DNA of 15,636 nt from Bdellovibrionaceae bacterium UBA2351 (GCA_002344565.1 DDTZ01000160.1:3723-19358); one strand, 5' to 3'. Positions 1 through 8,077 are shown, numbered from the stretch's first letter. Numbers and translations: made by a program. The notes: generated by a model from the sequence alone, not told the origin.

Positions 1-1
1 C

Positions 2-109
2 AGCCGACCAACGACAGTCCCTGACTTAGTTCTAGAAACCGCCGAAGACAAACGCCGTTTCGAAGAAGGGAAATCCCGTCGCGCCGCTCGTCTAGCCGCC
101 CGCAAATAA
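2..109 (+). CDS. C-terminal end of an unidentified basic protein (partial)
   Basis: An open frame enters from the left edge and gives 35 codons before a TAA stop. The visible tail begins SRPTTVPDLVLETAEDK and ends with the Arg/Ala-rich stretch SRRAARLAARK. It is strongly basic and probably helical, as often seen at the ends of nucleic-acid-binding or regulatory proteins, but I do not recognise the family. The same strand as the exporter operon and a gap of about 130 bases leave open whether it is cotranscribed. A hairpin starts inside the stop codon, which argues for transcription ending here. Real coding is likely but not certain because so little is visible. Confidence 0.5.
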   Translation, partial: SRPTTVPDLVLETAEDKRRFEEGKSRRAARLAARK

Positions 110-128
110 AGTCAGCTGCTGACTTTAT
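106..128 (+). terminator. Hairpin overlapping the stop codon of the upstream gene
   Basis: The arms ATAAAGTCAG (106-115) and CTGACTTTAT (119-128) are perfect 10-bp reverse complements around a 3-base loop. No T-run follows, so this is not a classical intrinsic terminator. It may protect the 3' end or form part of a switch, because bases 111-120 can pair instead with 154-163. Confidence 0.4.
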
Positions 129-163
129 GCAATTCGCCGCATTACAAAAACCTAGCAGCTGAC
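111..163 (+). repeat. Inverted repeat competing with the upstream hairpin
   Basis: GTCAGCTGCT (111-120) is the exact reverse complement of AGCAGCTGAC (154-163), separated by 33 bases. This pairing uses bases of the hairpin at 106-128, so the two folds exclude each other. It sits in the leader region of the exporter operon. Whether it acts in RNA, or as DNA-binding half-sites, cannot be told from sequence. Confidence 0.4.
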
Positions 164-184
164 GTCTGGCTTCAAAATAGTAGA

Positions 185-190
185 TATAAC
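185..190 (+). promoter_or_regulatory. Possible -10 element for the exporter operon
   Basis: TATAAC matches the sigma-70 -10 consensus at five of six positions and lies about 52 bases before the GTG start of the hlyD-like gene. No good -35 hexamer is found at 16-18 bases upstream, so this is a weak call. The operon must have a promoter in 110-241 unless it reads through from the gene at the left edge. Confidence 0.25.
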
Positions 191-227
191 ACGACCTTTT
201 GCTAATACAAAATAAGCCTGTGTTCTC

Positions 228-239
228 CGATAGATATCG
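228..239. promoter_or_regulatory. Palindromic site abutting the GTG start of the exporter operon
   Basis: CGATA-GA-TATCG is a 12-base inverted repeat ending two bases before the GTG start codon. It occupies the place where a ribosome binding site would be expected, and no purine-rich Shine-Dalgarno sequence is visible there. It could be an operator or a small structure that limits translation; a chance palindrome is also possible. Confidence 0.25.
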
Positions 240-241
240 TA

Positions 242-1504
242 GTGGGCAATCATAGAAAAATTCAGAATCAAAAACATTTTTTCAAAGATAATAAAATATC
301 TTGGGCTGCTGTTGATGTAGTCGCTGAAGGCCCGTCGTTTTTAAGCCAATTAGGTGTCGCGTTTTTATTCGTGTTTGTTGTTTGCTTTTTCATTTATGCA
401 AGCCAAGCTAAAGTGCCGGTAGTAGTAGAAGGCCCGGGGCGTGTCGTGTCGTCACTGCCATCCGTTCCATTGCGATCGTTGAGTACATTCACAGTAGCCC
501 AGGTGAACGTGCACGATGGTGACGTCGTGAAACGTGGGCAGGTGTTGGTAACGGCACGTGAAAGTTTATCTCAAGAAAGCATCGACAGGCTCAAAAACAT
601 GATCAAAGGTCTTCAGTTGATCAATGATCTTCCAGATACAGCGCTGTGTTTGAACTGCCGTACGTTATTGCAGCAACTGACTCAAATTTACCTGAGCATC
701 AAAACGCAAGGCGAGATGTCGAATCTGATGGCAAGTATCAACGATCAGATCCGCCACTTGAACTCGGTGGTTGATGGTTACAACGATTTGGAAAAAAGCG
801 TTGCGGGAACTCGCAACCAAATCAAGCTCGCTCAGAAAAAATTGGCCGATATTGCTCGTCGTAAAGCGCAGATTGCGCAAGCCACGGATGTGGAAAACTT
901 AGAGTCGTACATTGCTCGTGAATCAAACTCGATTGCAGATCGTTTCAGAACAGCCGCTTCGCAAATCAAAGATGTTCGTCGCACCTTGAAAGCACGAACC
1001 AAGGAACTTATCGATCGAACAGAACAAATTGGCAAAACCTATGCAGTTCAAGCCCCCATCGACGGCAAGATTTCGAATTTAAAAATCAAAGGCACGGGCG
1101 AGCTCGTAACGACAGGCCAAGAACTTATGGAGCTTATCCCGGCAAACAGCGCCAATATTGCGCTGATCGAAGTGGCCAACAAAGACATCGCAAATATCAA
1201 AGTTGGTGACGAAGTCATTATTTCGATTGATTCAATGCCAGAATTAGATTTTGGCACAATCAATGGTAAAATCTTGGATGTCGTTTCTGCTGATATCGAA
1301 GAAAACATGCGGGGGCCGGCGAATACCAATTTCAAAGTTAAAGTTTCAATTCCCGTATCTTCATTAAGTAATGGAGTCGGTGAAAAGCCTATCTTATTAG
1401 GTATGACTCTGAAGGGTCGTATTGTAACTCGATTCGAATCATTGGCCAAATCTATTTATCGCGTTTTATTCCGTGTAAAAGAAAACGTAAAGGTTAAGCA
1501 ATGA
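242..1504 (+). CDS. HlyD-family membrane fusion (periplasmic adaptor) protein of an ABC export system
   Basis: 420 residues. A short cytoplasmic N-terminus is followed by one membrane helix (about 36-53) and the strand KVPVVVEGPG, then the first lipoyl half-motif (VNVHDGDVVKRGQVLV, 88-103). A helical hairpin spans about 108-262, the second lipoyl half is at 266-290 (YAVQAPIDGKIS), and a beta-barrel plus membrane-proximal region runs to the C-terminus. This is the standard plan of type I secretion adaptors, which link an inner-membrane ABC exporter to an outer-membrane TolC channel. Cys136 and Cys139 form an unusual CLNC motif within the periplasmic hairpin. GTG is the only plausible start: a stop lies in frame at 203-205, the next Met is past the membrane helix, and no clear ribosome binding site is seen. 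The stop overlaps the next ATG (ATGA), so translation of the pair is probably coupled. Family assignment is firm; cargo unknown. Confidence 0.9.
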   Translation: MGNHRKIQNQKHFFKDNKISWAAVDVVAEGPSFLSQLGVAFLFVFVVCFFIYASQAKVPVVVEGPGRVVSSLPSVPLRSLSTFTVAQVNVHDGDVVKRGQVLVTARESLSQESIDRLKNMIKGLQLINDLPDTALCLNCRTLLQQLTQIYLSIKTQGEMSNLMASINDQIRHLNSVVDGYNDLEKSVAGTRNQIKLAQKKLADIARRKAQIAQATDVENLESYIARESNSIADRFRTAASQIKDVRRTLKARTKELIDRTEQIGKTYAVQAPIDGKISNLKIKGTGELVTTGQELMELIPANSANIALIEVANKDIANIKVGDEVIISIDSMPELDFGTINGKILDVVSADIEENMRGPANTNFKVKVSIPVSSLSNGVGEKPILLGMTLKGRIVTRFESLAKSIYRVLFRVKENVKVKQ

Positions 1505-4500
1505 GTAATGCGTATCAAGAAGACGTACCTACCTTATTGCAGCCCAATTTCTTTTCAGAAACCAACGTCATGGACACCATGTATGTGGGCAAATTGCCTG
1601 AAACCAGTTTCTTACGTTTTTTTCCGGAAAAGGCAGATGCGATTTTAGCATTAGGCGAAGTTCGTAGTTACAAACAAGGCAGCACAATCGTAACAGGACG
1701 ATCAAGGCTGGAATCACTGTTAATCCCGCTAAATATACCATTACAAATCAAAGTTTCGAGTGAGAACATTGGCTTAAACAAAGTGATTAGCTCTGTTGAG
1801 TCCAGCGAGCTGATTGGGTTCCGCGAAGTTTTAGAGGGTATTGATTATCCATTTGTGGTTCAAACTCTGTACGGATCAGCCTCTGTATTTAGTGTCAGTC
1901 GTTCCAATTTTTTAAGTATTTTCACGGACCAAAGTGATTTGAAAAAAATTGCATTGCTTACGGCCTCAAAATCAATTTTTAATTTTTTCAATTGGTTGTT
2001 AGATCACGAAGTTCCTCTGGCCAATGTTCACGCTTTAATGCGTAGTTTGATTGAAAAAGCTGTAGTCGAAAAAAACACTCCCATTCAATTAAAACGCAAA
2101 TCCTTGATGTTTATCGAGGAGGGTGTGGTTTCAGTCGAAAATGCCTCTGCGTCAGAAAGTGTAAAAGTAAAATTACATCGCGGTCACTGGATGGGTGCCT
2201 CTTATTTCCCGGAAAACAGTAACAAGCGATTTGAATTTAAAGTGGAAGAAACAGCGACGTTACTGTTGATAGATTTGCAAACATTAATGAATAATATCCC
2301 GCAGGCTGTTCTGGGAAAAATGGTAACTGAGCCAGTGATCATGAGTCTAATCAGTAAGTTTGATACGACAATTGAAGTTAACGAGCTGGAATTTACTAAA
2401 GAGTCTGATTCGCTTCATGATCTGGGTTGGCATGTGGATCCATCACGAGTGCGTAAAGCATCCGAACCGGCGTCGTTTGCCTTTATAAATTTATGGAATT
2501 TATTAGCATTTTTAGATTACAGCGCTAACGAAAAGCAGATCTTAGCTTTAGCAAAAGCAAAGTCGTTTCTAAATCTGGGATCGACGGCCCAGATTTTGGA
2601 AGATATGGGATTTGTGTGCAATATTATTCGTATTCCAGACGGAACGGACTATCAGCCTAACTTTCCCATGGTGCACTATGCATTGGGGCGACCGTTGTTG
2701 GTTCTGAAAATGGGTAAAGACTCTGTTTTATGTATGGACCCGGAACATGGATTGATATCAATTACCCGTGAGTATTTCACATCTATTGGTGCCCACTATT
2801 TTTTGCAAGTGACAGAAACGCATTTAAAAACGATCACAAAAACATCGGCTAAGATCTCGCAACTAAAACCAGAAGTCGCGGGTAAGATGTTATTGAATTA
2901 TTTTTTTAGTTTAAATCGCAATGAATTCAGAAATGTATATATCTTTAAACTGTTCCAATCGGTTGCAATCCTGGCCGTTCCTGCCTATTTGCTGGGGCTT
3001 ATCAATCAGACGGTGGGTTTAAGTCGTATCGATCACATGGGTACCTATATTACAGGTTTGTTTATTTTCATTTTATTCCAAGTGACGGCGATTCTGGCAT
3101 ATAATTTCTATTCGAATTCGATTACTGCGACATTTAAGTCCAGCATCCAACCGTTCTTTTTTAGGCTATTTCTACAGCAGCCTACAAATCAAGTAACGGC
3201 GATAAAATCGGGAATCATTAGATCTCGTATCCAAATGGTCGAGTTTGTGATGTCCGGCCTGCGTGCGAATCAAATTGAAATCAAACAGTACCTTTTAACA
3301 TTGGGTGTGTGTTTAATTTCTATCGGTTTTTTTGTATGGCAATCGGCAGCTGTACTTTTAACTGCTGCAATTGTCGGTGTTGTTGTCGTAGCCTATTTGC
3401 GACGAAATGGTGATTCCGAAGAAATGAGTTCGTCTCAAGCCCGACAGGAATTAAATGATCTGGTTACGGACCTGGTAAAAGGTTTTGAAAGCATCAAAGT
3501 TAGTCGAGCAGAAAACTGGATGCATGAAAAAATTAAAAGTAAATTCATTAGTGTCACGCGTTCCAGCTTGGCGTTCACTAAATCTAATTCTGGTTACAAT
3601 TTTATCGGTCGAGCTATTTTTCAAGCGGGGATTGCGCTGTCCTTATTTGTGGCTATTGATGAAAGTCTTAAGGCTCATGTAACGACTCATAGTGCGATGG
3701 TGCTGACAATGTTTTTTAATTACTCACTAGGTCCGTTTTTGGGCTTATTAACTGTGTTTTTCAATTTTCAAATGCAGGGTCTATACAATATGACCGGTCA
3801 GTTTTTAAAAATGGATAATTCCGAGCAATCTAAAACTTTGAAAGTTGTTTCTTTAGATGGAAATATTCGTTTTGAGCGCGTGAACTTCCGCTACAACGAT
3901 AAGCTACCTTTTGTGCTTCAGGATATCAGTTTCACCATTAATACCGGTGAAACTGTTGCGATTGTTGGACCCAGTGGATCTGGAAAATCTACATTAGCGA
4001 GGTTAATTGCTAAGATGAATGAACCAACGGGTGGAAAAATTTTCTTTGATGAGGTTGATGCGCGTACGATCAATCCCGTTTCGTTCCAGTCTCAAATTGG
4101 TTTTGTGGCCCAAACACCGACATTGTTTTCTGGAACGATTGCTCAAAATATTTCTTTGAGTGATGACGTAATTGATTCGGGTGCGATTTTAAACGCCGCT
4201 CGTATTTGCGGAGCCAATGCCTTTATTGAAAAATTACCTGGTGGATATTCGTATAAACTAAAAGAAGGCGGACGTGGTTTGTCGGGTGGTGAGCGTCAGT
4301 TAATCGCTATGGCGCGTATGTTTTATTCAGATCCGAATATTATCGTGTTGGATGAGGCCACGGCGTATTTAGATAAAATCACTGAAAAGGGCGTATCAGA
4401 TAGCCTGTCAAAGACAGCGGAAAAGAAAACGATCGTCTACGTTGTTCAGAATATCGCGATTGCCAAACGTGCTGATCGAATTCTTGTAGTTAAGCAAGGT

Positions 4501-4590
4501 CGTATCATTGAATCGGGTACTCACAATCAATTGCTTTCCCTAAATGGCGAGTATGCCGAGCTATATAGAAATCAAGTGGGGTTTAACTAA
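1501..4590 (+). CDS. ABC exporter subunit A: two CNB-like domains, inactive C39-like domain, membrane domain, ATPase
   Basis: 1029 residues, far longer than the roughly 700 of HlyB/LktB-type exporters. Two cyclic-nucleotide-binding-like folds are suggested at about 30-150 and 175-290 (for example FIEEGVVSV), without a recognisable phosphate-binding cassette. A C39-like domain follows at about 310-440: it keeps the MDPEHG element but lacks the Cys and His of active peptidases. Membrane helices lie at about 482-505, 516-536, 597-633 (two), 701-723 and 732-758. The ATPase has an A-loop Tyr798, Walker A GPSGSGKST (823-831), Q-loop, perfect signature LSGGE (927-931) and Walker B with Glu952, but the switch histidine is Gln983. 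A ribosome site AAAGG lies 7 bases before the ATG. It overlaps both neighbours (ATGA, TAATG). It probably pairs with the next gene product in the inner membrane to drive export. The ABC exporter call is firm; the N-terminal domain calls rest on pattern reading. Confidence 0.88.
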   Translation: MSNAYQEDVPTLLQPNFFSETNVMDTMYVGKLPETSFLRFFPEKADAILALGEVRSYKQGSTIVTGRSRLESLLIPLNIPLQIKVSSENIGLNKVISSVESSELIGFREVLEGIDYPFVVQTLYGSASVFSVSRSNFLSIFTDQSDLKKIALLTASKSIFNFFNWLLDHEVPLANVHALMRSLIEKAVVEKNTPIQLKRKSLMFIEEGVVSVENASASESVKVKLHRGHWMGASYFPENSNKRFEFKVEETATLLLIDLQTLMNNIPQAVLGKMVTEPVIMSLISKFDTTIEVNELEFTKESDSLHDLGWHVDPSRVRKASEPASFAFINLWNLLAFLDYSANEKQILALAKAKSFLNLGSTAQILEDMGFVCNIIRIPDGTDYQPNFPMVHYALGRPLLVLKMGKDSVLCMDPEHGLISITREYFTSIGAHYFLQVTETHLKTITKTSAKISQLKPEVAGKMLLNYFFSLNRNEFRNVYIFKLFQSVAILAVPAYLLGLINQTVGLSRIDHMGTYITGLFIFILFQVTAILAYNFYSNSITATFKSSIQPFFFRLFLQQPTNQVTAIKSGIIRSRIQMVEFVMSGLRANQIEIKQYLLTLGVCLISIGFFVWQSAAVLLTAAIVGVVVVAYLRRNGDSEEMSSSQARQELNDLVTDLVKGFESIKVSRAENWMHEKIKSKFISVTRSSLAFTKSNSGYNFIGRAIFQAGIALSLFVAIDESLKAHVTTHSAMVLTMFFNYSLGPFLGLLTVFFNFQMQGLYNMTGQFLKMDNSEQSKTLKVVSLDGNIRFERVNFRYNDKLPFVLQDISFTINTGETVAIVGPSGSGKSTLARLIAKMNEPTGGKIFFDEVDARTINPVSFQSQIGFVAQTPTLFSGTIAQNISLSDDVIDSGAILNAARICGANAFIEKLPGGYSYKLKEGGRGLSGGERQLIAMARMFYSDPNIIVLDEATAYLDKITEKGVSDSLSKTAEKKTIVYVVQNIAIAKRADRILVVKQGRIIESGTHNQLLSLNGEYAELYRNQVGFN

Positions 4591-7500
4591 TGTTATTCGG
4601 TATAAACTCCTATATTAAAGTTATCAAAGGTTCGATGCTGAATTTCATTTCGGATGCGGATCTACAAAATCTTTTGCAGCCGGCCCAAATGCAAAAAACA
4701 GATCGTGGCCAAAAAATTCAACGTGAAGACGTGCCAGGATTTTTGTATTTGGTTCTAGACGGCGAAATTTCAGTACGTTCTAAGAATGGACCAGAAATGG
4801 AGCGTTTAAAAGCCGGTCGTACACTTGAACTACGCCCCCTCATGCTAGGGGAAAAAGCTTGGCAGTTTGATTGGATTGCGGAATCGAGTTGCGTCGTTCT
4901 AAAAATTCAGTGGGGACCATGCCAAGAGGCCTTAAAGAAAAATCCCGAAGCCTACAGTTATCTGGGCCGCATGTCGAGTTCCGTAATTCTGCAAAAAACT
5001 AAGCGGGATATGCGCGGTATCGGTATGACCTATGATGCTGTAGTTAAAATCGTTTCGAAATTAAAATATGATAGCATCGAAACTATTGGTACCAAAGTTA
5101 AAAACCGTGTGTTCTGTATTGTTCAACAAGGTGAAGTCCACGGGTATGTTGAGCTGAATTCGCAAAAACGAAAAGTAATTAATTACCAGGCCGGAGATGC
5201 GGTCCTGTTTGATTTGTTGCAAACCACCGTACAGTTTAAAGGTAGCGAAAATAATAAGCTATGGTATTTAGCGGAATCCGATTGGGTGGAATCTGGTTTA
5301 GGAAAAGAATTTGTAAAATACCTAGAGATATTTACTAGTGCCGGTCGTAGCAAGGTGGCTCGTCCGGATGAGCCTACAGATACAGGGATGTCTGAAACAC
5401 CAGTTGAACGGCAATACGCACAGGTCGGTTCAGAACCGTTGTCAAACAAAGCAAAAGCAAAATTCCATTTATGGAAATTCGTTCCGCCATTTATGGAAGT
5501 CAGTCATGGCGACGACCGCAGTTTAGTTTCAATTATTGCCACACTATCGGCGTTCATGGGTTTTCCCATGGGACAAAAACGAGCGGACGCTAAAGTAAAA
5601 GGCTTAATCAGTACACCGTCTCTAGACAGTTTAGAAAAATTCAGCACAGCCTTGGGATTTGATTGCGAGTTCTTTTACTTTGAAGAGATCCCGCAAAATG
5701 AAACCATTTGGCCATTTATTGTTCATCAAGATAGTGGATTGAAAATTGTTTTTGCGACAATGGGTGACGACGCTATCGTTGGTGATCCAGAAAGTGGTTT
5801 GGTCACCGTTACGAGTTTATCTGAATTGCAGTCTCGTCGTGTGGATAAGCGTGCGATTTGTTTGTCGCCAGGTAAAGGCATTAAAAAACGTCCGGATCCA
5901 GACGTGCCGACAGAATCATTTATCGCAATGCTGTTTGAACATAAAAAATGGGTCGGGTTATTTTTCGCTGCGGGAATGCTCGGATACCTATTTGAATTAT
6001 TGCTGCCAGTGTTGATTCAGTATTTATTTGATAGCGTGATCATGAATAAAGAAACCCAGTTGCTTGGGCCAATTATAGGCGTCTATTTATTCTTTTCGAT
6101 TACCAGCAGCTGGTTAAGCAGCTTTAGTCAAAAACTAACTTCAGATATTGGTGCCAATTTTGTTTTGAGTTTAAAAAATAAAATTTTAAAACGTGTTTCT
6201 ATTTTGCCAATTGAAACTTTCCGCAGTTTTGGCACGTCGGGTGTGCTTAGTCGGATTGCAGAAGTAGATCAGATGGGGCAAATTCTGACCTCGGGTGTAT
6301 TTAGCAGTATACTGAGTCTGTTTCTTATTTTTGGTTCATTGAGCGTGTTGTGGTTATATCATCCGACATTAGTATTTGTGGTTATTGCTGCGGTACCATT
6401 TGAAATGTTATTTTCCTATTTATTTCGAAATCGTATTGAACGTTTAAAGATCGATGATTCCCGTATTCGCTTGCAAGAAAATCGAATGCTGATGGAGCAC
6501 TTCACATCCGCTGAAGATATGAAGTCATTAAAGGGCCAGCTGACCACGCGTTGGCGCTGGGAAATCTTGGCAGCATCGGCTGCTAAAAATTTTAAACAGA
6601 TTGGTTTGGTAAATTCTTTATTCCAAGTTATCCATTTTGTAGTCGCTGAAGGGGTTAAGATTTTCTGTTTGCTGATTGCGCTAAAAATGTACACCGAAGG
6701 GGCTTTGTCATTGGGGCAGGTGATCGGTACTTCGTTCTTAGTGCCTAAGATCTTTTCGCCCTTGCAGATGCTGACGACGAATTTTTTTCAGTACCTATCT
6801 ATTCGCCCGACGTTATCGATGATTAACGATTTCATTTATGCTCCGGTGGAATTACTAGATGATGAGCCCGTGGCGTCGAATCAAGAAAAACTTATGGGTG
6901 GAATTGAATTTCAAAACGTAGATTTTAGTTATGATTTAAATCCAACACTGAAGTCAGTCAGTTTTAAAATTAACCCAGGTGAAAAGGTCGTGATTTTAGG
7001 TCCGACGGGTTCAGGTAAATCGGCCATTGCTAATTTGATGGCGGGATTGTACGAGCCGAACGCGGGTAGTGTGGTGTTAGATGGCCGCCGTGCCGATCAG
7101 TGGCCATTGTCATTTATTCGTTCTTCATTTGGATTGGTTTCTCAAGAGGGTTCCTTGTTTGGAGGAACGATCATCGAAAATATCGCACTCGGTGACTCGT
7201 CACCGGATTTTGAAAAAGTCCAACGAGTGGCTGAAATCGTAGAAATGGATGACGAGATCCTGGCTAAACCGGGTGGCTATGATTTTGTTCTGCAGCCAGG
7301 TGGCCTGGGCGTCAGTGAAGGGCAGAAACAACGTCTTCTAATTGCACGCGCCTTGTACCATGATCCGTCTGTATTATTGTTTGATGAAGCTACTAGTTAC
7401 CTAGATCCAAGCTTAGAAAAACGCATTGTCGAACGCGTGCTACGTTTATACCACGAAAAAACAATTGTATTCATTACCCACAGAACGCATTTAGCGACTC

Positions 7501-7622
7501 GAGTTGATAAGGTTCTCTATTTAGAGGCGGGCCATTTGGCCGAAGGTGGACATCACAAAGATCTGATTACCCACGGCCAGCGCTATTATGATTTCTACGT
7601 TTCCCACCTGGGTGTGGGCTAG
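4590..7622 (+). CDS. ABC exporter subunit B: two CNB-like domains, inactive C39-like domain, membrane domain, ATPase
   Basis: 1010 residues with the same domain order as its upstream neighbour. CNB-like fold 1 is at about 16-125 (FLYLVLDGEISV is typical) and fold 2 at about 145-250. A polar linker (about 250-290) leads to a C39-like domain (about 300-430) that retains GDPESG but not the catalytic Cys/His. Membrane helices lie at about 454-480, 492-512, 572-612 (two), 680-701 and 706-728. The ATPase has Walker A GPTGSGKSA (804-812), Walker B with Glu933 and switch His964, but its signature reads VSEGQ (908-912) instead of LSGGQ. The defects complement those of subunit A, so a heterodimer is predicted. 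ATG overlaps the preceding TAA by one base; an in-frame ATG at 4635 preceded by AAGG is an alternative start and would still keep CNB fold 1. It is the last gene of the operon, ending just before a hairpin. Confidence 0.88.
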   Translation: MLFGINSYIKVIKGSMLNFISDADLQNLLQPAQMQKTDRGQKIQREDVPGFLYLVLDGEISVRSKNGPEMERLKAGRTLELRPLMLGEKAWQFDWIAESSCVVLKIQWGPCQEALKKNPEAYSYLGRMSSSVILQKTKRDMRGIGMTYDAVVKIVSKLKYDSIETIGTKVKNRVFCIVQQGEVHGYVELNSQKRKVINYQAGDAVLFDLLQTTVQFKGSENNKLWYLAESDWVESGLGKEFVKYLEIFTSAGRSKVARPDEPTDTGMSETPVERQYAQVGSEPLSNKAKAKFHLWKFVPPFMEVSHGDDRSLVSIIATLSAFMGFPMGQKRADAKVKGLISTPSLDSLEKFSTALGFDCEFFYFEEIPQNETIWPFIVHQDSGLKIVFATMGDDAIVGDPESGLVTVTSLSELQSRRVDKRAICLSPGKGIKKRPDPDVPTESFIAMLFEHKKWVGLFFAAGMLGYLFELLLPVLIQYLFDSVIMNKETQLLGPIIGVYLFFSITSSWLSSFSQKLTSDIGANFVLSLKNKILKRVSILPIETFRSFGTSGVLSRIAEVDQMGQILTSGVFSSILSLFLIFGSLSVLWLYHPTLVFVVIAAVPFEMLFSYLFRNRIERLKIDDSRIRLQENRMLMEHFTSAEDMKSLKGQLTTRWRWEILAASAAKNFKQIGLVNSLFQVIHFVVAEGVKIFCLLIALKMYTEGALSLGQVIGTSFLVPKIFSPLQMLTTNFFQYLSIRPTLSMINDFIYAPVELLDDEPVASNQEKLMGGIEFQNVDFSYDLNPTLKSVSFKINPGEKVVILGPTGSGKSAIANLMAGLYEPNAGSVVLDGRRADQWPLSFIRSSFGLVSQEGSLFGGTIIENIALGDSSPDFEKVQRVAEIVEMDDEILAKPGGYDFVLQPGGLGVSEGQKQRLLIARALYHDPSVLLFDEATSYLDPSLEKRIVERVLRLYHEKTIVFITHRTHLATRVDKVLYLEAGHLAEGGHHKDLITHGQRYYDFYVSHLGVG

Positions 7623-7634
7623 CTGTGTGTGGGC

Positions 7635-7668
7635 AAAAAAAATCGGCCACCCTAGGGACGGCCGATTT
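7635..7668 (-). terminator. Intrinsic terminator between convergent genes
   Basis: AAATCGGCC (7640-7648) pairs perfectly with GGCCGATTT (7660-7668). Read on the minus strand the stem is followed by a run of eight T (complement of 7635-7642), a classical intrinsic terminator for the small acidic-protein gene. On the plus strand the same stem lies 17 bases after the exporter stop codon and is followed only by a weak AT-rich stretch, so it may serve both directions. The loop contains the palindrome CCCTAGGG. Confidence 0.75.
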
Positions 7669-7698
7669 AGTGATTATTTAAATTTTAATCTTAATACC

Positions 7699-8043
7699 TT
7701 ATTCGTCTTGATCAAAGCGAGCTACGATATCCGTCGGTAGACTTTCAACAGCGGCAATATGTGACGCATCAATCGAGTTATTCACATACGGATGGCCTTC
7801 GCTATCAAACAGTATCGTATCTGCCTGAGCAATAAATTCAGACACAGGTTCTTGAGCCGCTACCTGCTGAGTATCTTGGGTGAAGGTTTGTAGAGACGAT
7901 AAAACCGCGATGTCTGCAAAGCCACTCTGTGAGTTATATAGAGAGTTATCTGCTTCAACGTTTATCGCTTCTGGTGTGATACCTAGGTGATTTGCGGAAT
8001 CTACTTCCATTTGAAACTTATAGTCATTTTCGTCACCGAACAT
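7699..8043 (-). CDS. Small, highly acidic, Cys-free protein; candidate cargo or partner of the exporter
   Basis: 114 residues starting MFGDENDYKFQMEVDSAN. The start at 8043 is chosen because GGGGGT lies a few bases upstream, and because an extended -10 promoter falls inside the longer reading frame that begins at 8118. I count 21 Asp/Glu against one Lys and one Arg, and no Cys or Trp. There is no signal peptide, membrane helix or double-glycine leader site. The end (DIVARFDQDE) is acidic. Acidic composition and absence of Cys are typical of type I secretion substrates, which carry an uncleaved C-terminal signal; the gene also faces the exporter operon. That role is inference: there are no RTX nonapeptides, and I do not recognise the family. 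It could equally be a cytoplasmic regulator or chaperone. Confidence 0.7.
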   Translation of the reverse strand: MFGDENDYKFQMEVDSANHLGITPEAINVEADNSLYNSQSGFADIAVLSSLQTFTQDTQQVAAQEPVSEFIAQADTILFDSEGHPYVNNSIDASHIAAVESLPTDIVARFDQDE

Positions 8044-8077
8044 GTAACCCCCAATTTGAATTTTAATAACTGAAATC

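Noticed and set aside
1048..1449. 133-codon minus-strand ORF inside the hlyD-like gene
   Set aside because: It lies wholly within a well-supported coding gene, has no domain-like composition and no ribosome site; it is an antisense shadow.
1501..7622. Active C39 (double-glycine leader) peptidase and bacteriocin precursor maturation
   Set aside because: Neither subunit keeps the catalytic Cys or His, and no double-glycine precursor peptide is seen near the operon.
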